From NCBI GenBank assembly GCA_029817715.1, contig JARUPY010000539.1, positions 6,609,501-6,673,500 on the forward strand: 64,000 bases of DNA, written 5' to 3'. The stretch's first letter is position 1; every line of letters starts with the position of its first letter. Source of the stretch: Melastoma dodecandrum. Taxonomy: Eukaryota; Streptophyta; Magnoliopsida; Myrtales; Melastomataceae. Shown here one piece after another: positions 1 to 12,735 of the stretch. The notes beneath the pieces were generated by a model. The model was not told where the DNA came from and did not search any database. It was given only the letters and a program-made list of their open reading frames with translations. The position numbers were made by a program, and so were the translations under genes.

Positions 1-340
1 GAAATTCTCTCATTCCAATAAGATTCACCCACACCGCACTGAGACTATACGGAAATCACTATCTACCAAATTCTAACATCCACCTCTCATATATTCAGCT
101 GTGTCTATATATATATAATAATTGAAACAAACGAATAAATGATATACAACGAATTCAGAGGTGAAAAAAAGCAGAAACACGAGCTCACAAAATTAACTAC
201 ATCCCGGAAAGTGTGTCTTATGGATCCAGCAGTAATCCAGTCCAATCCATTAGGCTTGCGATCCCTTACACTAAAAATGGCAAAATAGCTTACATCTGCG
301 AAAGCTTCGGGAAGATCATCATATAGGGATCGTAAAATGA

Positions 341-3300
341 CTAACGGGAGAACACCGACGATACTCGATCTTGGGCGTCAGGTGGGATTTCTCTTCCTGG
401 GACCTGGACCTTCAATAGGTTTCCGTACCTGACAGAAGATTGCAAAGTTAAATGCAGGGTATCGTCAAAGTTAAGTCGGATGGGAAAAAGAGAATTATCA
501 CAAGCTACTAACTCTGCAGCTGTAAACAAGTGTTCATGCTCCGTAGTGAATGCGACCAATGCCTGCAACAAGATGAAGAACAGCATTCTCAGAGGGTAAA
601 GCGAAAAAAATACTCAATCGGAAGGGGGTCCTTCAGTTTGCGAGACTTGCCTCATATGGCATGTTTAGAAGTTCATAGTATGTCCTGACACGATCTAGTC
701 TCTGCTGTACAGAATCGCTGTCAATTGACGGGATTGCAGCAAGGGCCTGTGTAATTTGCAGGGGACAATATTAACGAAGAAACACCACTAGAAGCCTTAA
801 TCCCGCTACTAACATGTCTTGCACCTATGATGAAAAAACAACAAAATTAGATAAAAATATACCTGTTCCAGGGCAATCGAGTTTCGACATATCTGTTGTA
901 CCCCAAATAGGTTGATGGACTTCATATCCGCTAAAGCCTGAGAAACACACTATTATTCAGAAGCCTAAATGGCAAAATATATTCCACATTTTGTTTTCGA
1001 TCTTCTCCTAGGGTGGTGTACTTTGAAACCTTGGCATTGAACTTATTATCTAATGGATCCTTGAATATCACTGGGTAACCAAGAGATCAACAAGTAAAGC
1101 GAAGTAGACCCTTGGATCATGTTCTTCAACCCCAGTTAGAGGGAAACCAGTACCTTGATAGACGCATTTGCTGCCAGACCACATATTCCGCCAAATATGT
1201 AATTCCGCTTTGATCCAGCCACAAACGGCGCTATTAACTCGTCTCTCCGTGTTATCTGTTGACACAGTGCCAATTATCTCAAGCTTCTGATACTTTTACA
1301 GAAGAAAATATGTTGGGTTATGGGTCCATAAAATATCTATCTTCTAGTTATCTACTCTTAGTAGGCAGAGATGTTGGTGTTATTTAATTTGAGTAGACAT
1401 TGGATTCTGGAAGGACGTTCTTTGTACCTGAGCAATTAGCGATATTACAAAATCATCTGGCTCCTCCGCATCCTGGTCATCAACATACTCCCTGCCATTC
1501 ATCTCCTGGTACAATTAAAGTAATCAGCATAAATAACTGGTTTGAGACACTGTTGATTGATAAGTAATAATGCAGCCATATAAAACCTGCATATGAAAGA
1601 CGGTCTCCAGCTGCATTTCAACACGTAAAACCTTCAGGCAGTCAATCGCAAGCTTTCTGTACTCTTCTGCAAAGGAGGCAAGATCCCTATCAGGCACACT
1701 ATTCGTCCGTGTATGTGGCTTTTTATTCTTGGTGTCATCTTTCCCTTGAGTAGCTGATCCTAAGGTTGTATGGCCAAGCCTATGAAATCAGGAAGGATAA
1801 AATCAGGAGAATATCACACCTCAACGCTCTCAAGAAGGTTCAGAATATAATTCCATTGAGGGCAAGGATGTGGTCCAATTATTACACTAATAAGGAGCTT
1901 ACTTGCCTCTCAATGGATTCTGCAACATATTCCAAAGAATCGCTCAGGGAAGCCAGCAAAATTAGCTTATTATCATCACGAATCAAGTACTCCTGCTCAT
2001 AGAAAAATAAATTGAGCAATTAATGAAGATAAAAACAACATGATGCATTTTTCTGTTAATCATTCCTTCCCTTGTCTGCCCACCGTTTGATCTTAGACAT
2101 TTATTTGTTCGAAAAAAACACATTCAGTTTTAGAGAAAGTCAAGTGATTACTTCTCACAATATAATATTAACATAAAACAGCAGATGCAGAATGGGAGTG
2201 ACATTATAGGTATCTGATTTTTCCTGTAGTATTGTACCTGTTTGATTGGCCGCAAGCTCAAAAGTATATCAATCAACTCCAATTCAATCCCCACCATATC
2301 AGCATCTGATGCATTGGGTTCCACATTTGACTCGCCAATGGAACTCGGCAGAAAAACATTTGCAGGGTCTGCCCGCATTAATTTCTCAATATCATGTCTC
2401 CCGATGAGCATATAGCTCTGCTTTTCCAGAACAGCCTGAAAGTAAATGCAATAATCAGAGTCAAAACAGCAAACATTTTAATTTCCCCAAGAGGTATTGA
2501 GTTTCAAATGTTAGAGAGTCGATATTATCACCACCCAGAGAGAAGCATTGAACTTCATCTTAACAAATGATAGCTTTATTTCCTTATGTATCTTGCATGG
2601 TTTCAAATAATTTTTTTTTTTGGTAGTTAAGGATAGATATCATTAGTTAATCGTCCAGGGTTTTAGGTTACAAATCCCATGTTGCAAGGAATGTCCACAT
2701 GCAACAAATCCAAAATGAAATCCGTCATAGTGGAAAAGCAGATACAGGAAAATAAATTTCGAAGTGCCTTTTCAGCGAGCACAGTACCAGGGTGAAAAGG
2801 AAAGGGGCTAATTTGGAGCAACAGAGAAAACTCAGAACCAGAGAATACGTTGCAAAATTGCAATTTATCATGACAATAGATTGTTTAAGAACCAAACCTC
2901 CATGTATAAAGCACGACATCTCTCATATGCCCGCTCGAGAAATGTTTGCACATACTGGACAAGCTCACCGGCAAATTTTGGCATAGCTTGAGCCCAGCCT
3001 AGGACCTATCCAACAAACAACCAGTGAAATTAGTTCTTTCATTTAATTATTCTCCTTTAAAAGCTCAATTTATCAGTAAAAAGGCACAATCTTCTAAACA
3101 AAGACGAAAGCAAACCTCTCTAGCAAGGAAATCTATAGCTAAAAGCCCCTGTAAGACAGGCCGGCCCTTCTCAATTGAAGGAGAATAAACAGCAGCAGCA
3201 TGAGCTCGTGGGCGGAAGGCAGCAGGACCTATGGGAAACAGTTCATTCACATCAGTCACCACTGAAACAGAACTCAAAATTTGCATTTTTCAATCTAGCA

Positions 3301-6300
3301 TAACAAAGGAAAAACATCCAAATAATTCTGCAATTCATATTTAAATGAAGATTTTAAGGAGGTTACTTGATATAGCTTGCTGTACACCCTTCCGATAATC
3401 CACAAACATGGTTGGCAGGAAATGGTCCTTCACGAAATTCTCTACAAAAGCTAGCAAACCGTCGTTTTTGCTGTTCGCCAAGTAAAAATTGAAATGTCAA
3501 CAGCATTCAGAAAAATAGTAAGGAAAACTGTGAGGCACAGAAGCAAAGGAAATTCCAATATAAGAACACTATAGGCAGTAGACAGGCCAGCAACAACTCC
3601 ATAAGTTATACTCTGTGTGACATGAAAAACGACTATACGTACTATAACTATACGAACAGATAATGGAAAATCCAGCAGAAATACAAGCTTTACTTGGAAG
3701 AAAAAACAAGACACAAACCCAATGCACAGAAATCATCCAAGCAACAATGAACACCAACCTCGTGGACAACATGGAAACTCACAATAGACAGGCATCGACA
3801 CAAATCAGATGGGAACCTAGCCCTGATATGCCCTTTACCCTGAACACAGATGCAGCTGCAAAGCAAGGAGACCTAAATGTGGGTCTAGGAGGAGTGGTCA
3901 GAGACCAAAAAGGAACCTGGATTGGAGGGTTCTCTGCCAGAAAAGGAAACACAAACTGCCTAATAGCCGAAGCCCAGGCTCTCCTTGAAGGAATCCGACT
4001 AGCTCAAGACTTAGGAATCAAACACCTAGCGATAAAAACAGATGCATCCAACCTAGTAAACTATCTAAATGGTTCCCAGCAGCCAGCCACTTTCTTAACC
4101 CCTCTAATGGATGAATGCAGATCGCTATTGTCTAAGTTTGAGGAGACTACAATATCGCACGTCGCGAGGGAGCAAAACGGGGTTGCAGACACGCTAGCTA
4201 AGGATGCACTCCAGCGGAAGACTCCTAGCACTTTTGCTTATCCACAGGATTTCATTTTGGATTTGTTGCACGCAGACATTCCGTGCAACGCTGGATCTGT
4301 AACCTAAAACCCTGGATGACTAATTAATGATATCTATCCTTCACTACCAAAAAAAAGAAAAATTTCTTTTAATCATTACGACAATAGGGCCTTTACGATC
4401 GCAACTAGAGAAGAATTTTGGTGGTCTCAATCAGAAAGGACCTTATCAGATGGCATCTCAAGCAAAATCATCCCAAAGTTGCATGTAAAAAACTATTCCA
4501 GGGTTCGAACCCGGTTGGGCCCTTTGTCTCATTCATTATAAAACCATCATCATTTTACTTTTATAAACAAAAACTATTCCAGGATGACTTAATTTATTCT
4601 ATGTCTTTTTCTTATGAATATATTCTATAACTTTATCAATTCATAGATAATCACGAGCTTTGAGAACTTACCTAAGCTGGGAATATTTTTTTGGTAGCAT
4701 GGACACGACTTTATCTGTAAACTGGAAAACAAACTGGATCAGGAAACAAAACCATATGATTTAAAATGTAACTTCACACAAAAACTGGAGCAATACCAAG
4801 AGGACAGGGCGATAAAGGGATGCGGTCAAATAAATTCCTTGTTCAGGCAGCACAGCAGCAGTGCCGTACCCTTCCTGTAAGATATTTGAACCCCTCTTGT
4901 TCCACCCTTGGCGAATAAGATCAGCACCTAAAATTGTTGTCGGCAGAAAGCAAAATAGAGGGTTATGTTCAGTTTTACAAATTTACTGGCAATAAACAGA
5001 TCTTAGATTAAATCGGCATAAAAAGTTTGTCTCAATAACCACAGGATCACAGGGTAGGAAATCCGAGGTTATTATAGAACCTACATCTGCACAGCCATGT
5101 CATATCACTACAAATTTTGCATACTGAAGAAGGAGCAACCACACGAGAAATCAATGCAAGCAAATCTATTTTCTATTATAGAAGCTTCACACATCAAAAA
5201 GAGAGGTGCTGTAAAAGAAATTATAACACAATATTTCCAACCTGCCTTGTGCAAGTTATTTAATAACACGTTTATCCAGACCATAGACAACCAGTCCAGC
5301 ACCTTATAATTATCAAAAGATGACGCAGAAAGATACGATGACATCTGACATGATACACGGTGCATAAATCTAACTTTTTACAGTCATAAGCTAGCAATGT
5401 GGAAAGATTTACCCTCCATACCTTGGTTTGGCACAGACATAGTAGAATCCATAAAACGGAAAGCAAATGTGAGTCCATCGTCTGCACCATCCCTGTCTCG
5501 CAACACGCAACATATCATGTGCAGTAATTCTGGGATTGTCAGGCTATTCACTTTAAAAATGCAACGCAATTACATAGATTAAATGAAGTTTCCAGTGCAA
5601 CGCCAAAGGGAAAAACAGTAGAACACCAAAATGGGAGCTTTGTTCCAAAATACGTTCGTCCGCAGAATAATTTGTCGTTTTTGTCAACAACTTTTAAAAT
5701 TGGCTAAATACTGCCCCAAATTCGTTTTTAAAAGTGAGTTCCCTTCATTTAGAAAAAATACTTTCGCACGGACCCATAAACTCCCTGTTTGAAACAGCGA
5801 GTTCCAAAATCTAACGAATTTTTTTTTTCTAAGGGAAGGGAAGTTGCTGTTTCTAACAGCGAGTTCGAGACGTTATTTGCCCAATTTTAAAACTTTGTGC
5901 CAAAAGCGACAAATTATTTTGCGGATAAACCGTGTTTTGGAACATACCTCCACCAAAATGGTAATGTAATTGTTTTGCTTGGCACAAGATTTGAGAATAA
6001 TACTACTTGAAAATCTAAAACTGTTACAAGAATATCACCAATAGATTTCCTCTAAAGATCAAAGGACCATCGTAGACATTTGAAAAATTCATGGGACACT
6101 TCTATCCAGAGAAAAGGAAGTCCTCCCTGGTCCCTACTCCTTAGATGCCAGGATGACACAACTTTTGGCCAAACAAACAATTTTTTGTAATTGCAGAATA
6201 AATCCAGGAACATTAAGCATCTCAGTAACCACACTAACAATAAGCATTCTCATACTGCGGTTCGCTCTGCCCCATTTCATGGAGACAAATAACAGAGGCT

Positions 6301-9300
6301 TGAGACAAATCATACAACAAGCCCAAACATCCATTCAATTGGCTGGTGATGAAGCATTGATAATGGAAGTACCTTTTTTCCTTTGATGGAGCTTTACTCG
6401 CAAGTCTAGCAGTTTGAACAGCAGCATCAGCTGAGGCAGCCTCTGGGGTGGCCCGCAACACTTCACAAATAAGTTGTTGGCATTCGCTCTGGATGATATT
6501 AAGACATTTTTGAAAAACAACAAGAAACTTTTCTCACGGATCCAATAGATAGAACTGCTACAAATTATTATAAAGGAAACCATTTAAATGTTACACAGAA
6601 AAACCACAAGATACCTGTAGAACAGTCAATGAAAATCCAACACTATAGCCCCCGGTAACATGCGATGCATCAGAATCGTGGTTCCAAGGCACATCCACTG
6701 TTGCTGATTTCGGTGTGTTAATATCAGCGTGCTGAGTGGCCTTCATTTCCAAAAGTTCACCGACGACAATATGATTTTCTGAAAATATAGCCTAATTTTA
6801 GATTAATGTTATTGATGGAGAATCATGTTAAAACAAGTTTGATTCCCTAACCAAATATCCGGATAAGGGCATCCAAAATTGAGTCCAGAAGCTCTTTTGC
6901 AGCATTCTGAGCTTTCCCCGTGGGAGCCATCACAGCGGAAACCGGACTCACAGCCAAAAGAGTCCCAACAAGTGATTTTCCATTTTGAAGTTTTGGCTTT
7001 GGCACATTGTATTGCTCTAGTTTTGCCTCCTTGTTGCCAACAGTTGGAACAATGGAATGTCTAGAAGAACTTGAAAGGGTAATATGAGCTTTGATCTTGG
7101 ATGTAATTATATCATGAATCGAGGGTCGTAATCTCTGGCTGTTCAAAGACAACAGGAAAACATTGATATACCTTAGCAAGATGCAACGAACAAGAAAACT
7201 GAAGACAGGGTCAGTAACTGGAAATGTAAAACAAACATAAGAAGGTTATCCATGGCAAAATGACAGAGCTCACTCATTGTTTGCCAAGAAAAAATGGAGA
7301 AATATGGAGGACGGTCAATCAACTAACACACCATATAACTGCACCAGCAGCAGCAACTTTGCCGAGCTTACACAGACACTCTACCATCGTTTGCAAATAT
7401 TTCACATGTAGTGGTGCATCACTCTTTATAATAGTTTCCTGCATATAAAAGAATCCAAGACTTAGGTATTGAAAGCAAACAGAAGGGAACATGTATAAAA
7501 GACTAGATTCTATCAAGGTACCAGAAATTCATCTGGGGAAGCCTGTGAAAGCCAAGATGGAGTCTGCCGAGCCAAATATTTCATCTCACCCGGGAAGTGG
7601 TTTCCGTCTTTTGTACCGTCATCAAGAGAACCATCATCATCATATCCATCAATGGATGAACTGCATAGGATCACATTGGTTTAAATTGAGACCAGGTGGA
7701 CAAGATAAAAGATTAAGCAATCCTTTTGTCTTAACAAACATCAGGAAAAATGTAAAAGTGAGGCTAGGGGATAAGATAAGTCTTAAGCAATATTTATTCC
7801 TTAACAAACACCAGGGAAAAAAACCAAAAGTGAGACTATAGAAATCTGAGTTATGTTTTTCCTAAGGTTATTATGTAGTAAGCAGAATTGACATTCCAGC
7901 TGGTAATTATGAGACTATAGAAATCTGAGTTATGTTTTTCCTAAGGTTATTATGTAGTAAGCAGAATTGACATTCCAGCTGGTAATTATGAGACTATAGA
8001 AATCTGAGTTATGTTTTTCCTAAGGTTATTATGTAGTAAGCAGAATTGACATTCCAGCTGGTAATTACGAAAATCATACCATCTCAATCTCCCTCTTTCC
8101 AATTCTTCCATAAGGAACCATGCCTCTACTTATTCTAGTAACTAAAATGAAACCAAAATATTGAAATTTGAACCCAAGTTTTCATGCAGTGTTAATAAAA
8201 GTGGGATGTTTCATGCATGATTGACTTATTACTAGAGTTGATTGGATGACTGTGTCATTAGACTTTCAAATAAACACCTACTAATGTTACTCCCGGACAA
8301 CTTCTTTATACAGTCGAAGGATTCAAAGATTGATCCTCAACGCAATGTAACTCAAAGTTACAATAGTTTGCTAGACATATTTATTCCAAATGATCACCAA
8401 AAGCCTTTCATGAAGACAAATAACTTAGCCTAGACTTTTCTACGAGACTGAAGAAGACGTGAGCAGTCATCTTTCTCAGGAAAACAAAGGCACAGAGAGA
8501 CCATCAAACAAAGTGTTCGGGGAAATTATTTTGGCCGACAAATTAATCAGAATCTGAAGCCAATTGTGAATACTTGCCCTCCGTCTAGAGAACCTGGACG
8601 ATAGGATCCTTCCACAACCCCCGGACCACCAGCATGGCTATCGCTTTTAAGTAATCGAGTTCTTCGAGACACGGGCTGTGAAGTACTTGTGGAAAAAGCC
8701 ATAGCAGTACTTGACAGGACATCATCATCTCTCTCATCCATATTTGAAGACATTGAACTGCCAAAGAGACCATGACATAACTCTCATCAACATAAGTAAA
8801 CTATTAGGCCAAACATTATTTCGAAATTCAAAATTGAGTGTAGATTTGATACAACAAAAAGATTCTTGGAAAACATGGAACAGGCACGATATAGCTGCCC
8901 AAACATGCTTGACTGTTGGAGCTATCGCTGAATTCTTTTTATCATTGACAGCTGGACTTGCTGTTTCAAAGGGATAATGTCTCCCTGGAAATGCTCAATT
9001 TATCGTATTCTAGTTTATCAAATAGCAAGGCTACACAATACCTCCATAGAATTGAGCATCTCGTCCTAAAGAAAGAAACAATACTTCTCTACTCGACAGT
9101 GGTTTTAAGGAAAATCATTGATGGTCCCCATTCTTGATCCATAAGGACCATGGAGGGTACAAAGATCTTCTCCAATCTCGTATCATAAGGGATCGAATGA
9201 CAACTTACCTATATTCTCCCTTATTGTAAAGATGTAGATGTAAGTCCTCCAAAACTTTAAAAAATAAGACTCCTCGCAACTTTGTCAGCTCAGACCGGAC

Positions 9301-11073
9301 ATCTTGCAGGGCACCAACCTGGATACATGTCCAAATGGTCACAGTTACTCTAATAATAACAGCAGAAAAAATACCCTTCGTGTGTTATCTGTTTAATTGT
9401 GTGCTGTAATTCCCGTGGAACATTATGAATCAACAAAGTGTGCCAGGGCAGCAACCAGTTTCTCAGTCATCAATGTCACACTCAAGCTTTTATCGAAAGT
9501 GGTACTTCTGTGGAAGAAGATACCGTTTGAAGACCTTCCCTCTCAAGCATCAAGACGGACTGGACATGTAACTGAACTGCTGCATAAAGTTGCTTTTCTG
9601 CTGTCAGCTTCTCAATCCTACCAGGAACCTGAGCCAAATTTAGATATTGAGGATAGCATCACTCCATAGTTTGTAAACAAAGTGCCATCTGTTGTCACTT
9701 GATTGTCAAATGAAGATTCATGCATATAATTGGCTATATGAGATGGTAAAAAATCTGAAGTTGGACATGAATCCTGTTTTGTTTTAAAAAATGGTAAGTT
9801 ATATTACTTCAAAATTAAACAAAAATTTCCTAGACCATTTGGGCTACAATAACAGGTGTCTTAGAGAGGAAACATTGAACAAATAAAGACAAGCAAAAAA
9901 GAAAAGTAATAATGATTCTTTTACCGGTAACTTATCTATCAATAACATCATAAGGCAGCTCGATTGTCTAATCTGACCTTGATGCAACGTTATATTTTTC
10001 AATATTGAATAAGGGCCACAGAGCAGCACAAACCTTAGCTATATTCTCAACTTGATCTAGTAGAGAAATAATGTGACGCAATGTCACTGAACGATACCAC
10101 AGCTGATGCAATTGCTTATTTCGAGTACCAAGACGCTTCTTTGCCTCGGCCAGATCAACCTTTAGAACAGCTATGCTTTCAGTCGACTCACTGAACAACC
10201 GCAAAATCTGGAAGAGGAAAGAGAATCAACAATTTGTTAAAGCTGAACTACTAATCATGTGGCGAATTGTTCATTTAACGGCATGCACTCCAGTTTAAGA
10301 AATATATTTTCTTTTTGAAGACAAGGAAGTGTCAAACAACCTGTGAATAATTCTGAATTGCCCTATTGAAACCGCTGTGATACGCGTGCACGACTTCATC
10401 AACAACTTCCTCGACAACATCACTCTGATCCTTTAACTTTTGAATTTCACCCTCACGATCTTTTGATGTCAAAATATGTACCACACTGGATAAGGAATCA
10501 AATCGTGCAGCTGTCCAGCTTTCATCGATGGTTGCAAGCTCTTCTCTTAGATACTGAGGCACCAAAATACCACATAAAAACATGGCGGAAGCATTTATTG
10601 GAAAAGGCACATGTTGAATGCTAAAAGTGACTCCATCTCCACAAAATAATGGTCAGCAGAAAGGATATCTAATGGTGAAGAGACAATAACTCATTGGATA
10701 CTTCTTTAAAAGTAAGAATCTACGTCCAAGGCAATACAAATAAGACATGGATATGACTAGCTTATTAAGATCATAGCTCTCCGACATGAGGTTAAGATGA
10801 GAATTCCTGCAGCAACTCAGGGCAATATATGGTCGCCATTTAAAAAATTCTGCATTTCACCATCACACAATCATTGGATTAGTTGGGGCATCCTTCTTAA
10901 ATAGATTATCTATGTCTGTAAGTCCTACATAACCTTTGGCCAACTGAGCAAGAAAAGCTACATATATAAGTCCCAGACATTCTACATCTGACCCTCTGCA
11001 TACACAAAACAAGAATGTAGCCTACACTTACCGACTTGTCAGGTGATATAGGCAGTCCATCAAACATGCCCAT
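341..11073 (-). CDS. SEC8: Exocyst complex component SEC8 (EXOC4), 26 coding exons
   Basis: SEC8 is a subunit of the octameric exocyst, which tethers secretory vesicles to the plasma membrane. Exons, 5' to 3': 11073-11032, 10553-10341, 10207-10034, 9628-9524, 9318-9209, 8757-8578, 7660-7522, 7438-7332, 7138-6852, 6778-6615, 6488-6373, 5492-5422, 4927-4797, 4721-4672, 3470-3367, 3228-3116, 3005-2898, 2435-2238, 1992-1907, 1779-1587, 1505-1428, 1255-1154, 937-863, 746-651, 562-513, 428-341. All phases close, giving about 1059 residues against about 1050 in Arabidopsis SEC8. Recognisable family segments include YLREELATIDESW near the N terminus, LHQLWYRSVTLRHI, RATPEAASADAA and FRPRAHAAAV. The start is the first ATG after a likely 5'UTR intron (acceptor near 11104). 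Three introns use GC donors and the last intron is stop-free and in frame. Splice sites are read by eye; identity is secure from protein similarity recalled from the family. Confidence 0.95.
2610..2732 (-). mobile_element. 5'-truncated LINE 3' end in SEC8 intron 17
   Basis: The minus strand encodes the end of a LINE ORF2 (residues DFILDLLH then DIPCN), a stop codon, a short 3'UTR ending in ACTACC, and an A-tail of about a dozen bases (poly-T at 2610-2621 on the plus strand). It matches, base for base over most of its length, the 3' end of the larger LINE copy at 4240-4360 but in opposite orientation. Only about 120 bases remain, as expected from incomplete target-primed reverse transcription. 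Confidence 0.8.
3660..4360 (+). mobile_element. 5'-truncated LINE copy with RNase H domain, in SEC8 intron 14
   Basis: An open frame at 3663-4307 encodes a plant LINE-type RNase H domain. Its catalytic Asp, Glu, Asp and Asp are visible in LNTDAAAKQG, IAEAQALLEG, IKTDASNL and NGVADTLAKD. The stop codon at 4305-4307 is followed by a short 3'UTR and an A-rich tail near 4349. The reverse transcriptase and endonuclease are absent, so this is a 5'-truncated insertion lying antisense to SEC8. The 5' junction is not exact; sequence upstream of about 3660 looks like ordinary intron. The open frame is a transposon relic, not a host gene. Confidence 0.82.
4430..4525 (+). repeat. tRNA-like / SINE-like fragment in SEC8 intron 14
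   Basis: GGGTTCGAACCC, a perfect Pol III B-box and T-arm-like palindrome, occurs at about 4501 with a GC-rich 3' extension. A convincing A box and cloverleaf are not visible, so this is at most a degraded tRNA-derived SINE piece. Confidence 0.3.
5635..5950. mobile_element. MULE-type MITE, 316 bp, in SEC8 intron 11
   Basis: The element is flanked by a perfect 11-bp direct repeat, CACCAAAATGG, at 5624-5634 and 5951-5961. Its ends form an imperfect inverted repeat of roughly 75-80 bp, beginning GAGCTTTGTTCC at one end and GAGGTATGTTCC at the other. The interior is a further imperfect palindrome with a stem near 5790-5870. It has no coding capacity. Long inverted ends and a target duplication of 9-11 bp are the signature of Mutator-like non-autonomous elements. 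Confidence 0.85.
7708..8068. repeat. Tandem repeats in SEC8 intron 6, including three 79-bp copies
   Basis: Three near-identical 79-bp units start at 7832, 7911 and 7990 and end at 8068; I see only about one base difference in the last unit. Immediately before them (7708-7840) lies an older imperfect duplication of about 65-70 bp, each copy containing TTAACAAACA and AAAAGTGAG. The array lies wholly within the intron between 7661 and 8577. Confidence 0.9.
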
Positions 11074-12050
11074 CTCTGTCCCTGCCCCAGAAGAGCTTCT
11101 GAGAGAGAAAAAATACACAAAAGAATTAATAAAAGAAAAAGTTGAATAGCACCATCCTATAAGAAATAACAACATTTTTTCCACATACGCTCAAAAGAGC
11201 TTACAACATGACAACAAAGAGAAACTAAAAGAAGCAAATTCTTAACTATTTGAAACATAACCAGTCATCAAAGTCATTTAACAGAATTAGTCTTGCATAA
11301 AATCAATCAACAGGGTTCTCTTATATGAAACCATTAAACAACCAACTAAATTTCAAAACATTCTTTGCCAGATCCGCACAAGGAGTTCAACGCTATTCCC
11401 ATGTAAAATTGAAAAACAGGGCGTGCTATGATCCAATGGACACAAAAGCGGCCCCTTAAGCAGAAAACCTTAGTGATTCATAACAGTGACACTAAGCGCA
11501 ACACTCACAGAAGTTGAGCGCCCAGAATCAAAAGGAAAAAATAAAACAAAAATAATGGTAGCGACCACACATTCCACGGAGCTCCGGCACAGCATCAATT
11601 CGGGCAGTCTTGAAGCGCACAAGCAGAAGAGCTCGAGAACTCAAGAAATGCACAGTACTACCTTCAGATCCAGCTAGCACGAGCGGCAAGACTCGGACTG
11701 GAAACCACTAATCCCCCCGCAACCACGACGACTTCCACCTCCAACCGACACCAAACCAGAAATCCCTCCCGGAAGGCGAGCGAGTCACAATCCGCAACAA
11801 AAATTCACGCCAAAATCGAGCCACGGGCAGGAGACGATTGCAAGAACCTTACGGACTGAAAACGCCCGGACGAATCCAATCCGCAATCGCCGGTTAGCCG
11901 GAAAAGCGCGATTTTCGGTTACGGCTAGTAGCGGAGAAAACACCGTTGCCGCGACGACGGAGTACTACTCATCGCGACGAGGAGAGAAGGGATAAGAAGA
12001 AGAAGAAAGAGGACGAGGACGACGATTGATTATTATGATGTGATACGCGG
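11074..12050 (-). promoter_or_regulatory. SEC8 5' leader and probable 5'UTR intron
   Basis: The stretch upstream of the SEC8 start codon has no coding potential. A pyrimidine-rich acceptor (CTCTCTCAG on the minus strand, about 11104) lies some 30 bases before the ATG, and a possible donor (GTAAGG) is near 11850. That is consistent with a 5'UTR intron of about 0.75 kb. GC-richer DNA at 11850-12040 is the likely untranslated first exon. No clear TATA box was seen. This is inference from splice-like signals. Confidence 0.45.
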
Positions 12051-12317
12051 GATCGAAGATTGGTCGACTCCGGAGGAAGTCCCGATCTTAAGCAGGCTTA
12101 ATTCATATATTAAATTAATTCATTAAAGATTATTATCATCTTAACATCGTGGACGCCAGCGAGAGGCGAAAATTACCCGGCCCAAAAGTGGGCCCATATT
12201 CATTGCTGTCGGAAAAGCAAGGACTCGGTTATTAGAGCCCAGGCCCACTTTAATGGGCCACCTCTCCTATCAAGTTTTTGACTTTATGGAAAATGTATAA
12301 ATATAATTTGGCGAAAT
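12051..12317. other. Intergenic spacer, SEC8 to Pack-MULE
   Basis: A short AT-rich stretch between the SEC8 leader and the Pack-MULE left end. I see no open frame, RNA gene or repeat in it. Confidence 0.5.
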
Positions 12318-12539
12318 ACTAGCTGTTTTTTTCCGATCTACCCTAAACTTTTCAAAATATCATCTTTGGCCGTTATATCAATTTTAACCACTGTTAAGCG
12401 AATGGGTTGACGGAATCCTACGTGGCGCACATGTGGTAAGTAACGCCGTCTGCCCGCCGTTAAAGTGCTGACTGTGTCAACAGCAACGACAACGTGGCTG
12501 CCCCAATGGCACCTCCGCCGCCCACCCCCCTACCCCCGC

Positions 12540-12735
12540 CCTCGCCCCCTCCAAGGCCCAGCTCTACCGTCCCTACAACCCTGTCGCGTTTCAGCACCAC
12601 CGTCACGGGCGATGCAGGACAGATGGCTGCAGATGAAGCCCCTGCCGCTGCTTCTGGATTATCCTCCTAATCCTCCTCATCCTGCTCATCACCGCCACTG
12701 GCCCCGCTTCCCCTACCACCCTCGCCGTCTCCTCG
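12540..12735 (+). pseudogene. Captured LEA_2/NHL (NDR1/HIN1-like) N-terminal fragment
   Basis: One frame reads KAQLYRPYNP, then a Cys/Arg-rich cluster (SPCRCFW), then a strongly hydrophobic membrane anchor of Ile and Leu (about 15 residues), then [14 protein letters not shown]. This is the layout of NDR1/HIN1-like LEA_2 proteins: cytosolic tail, single membrane anchor, start of the LEA_2 domain. An in-frame stop falls just before SPCRC, so the fragment is not a functional reading frame. It ends where the PGK fragment begins, near 12735. Confidence 0.7.

Noticed and set aside
4490..4525. tRNA gene
   Set aside because: The T-arm-like palindrome is good but I could not fold an acceptor stem, D arm and anticodon arm around it.
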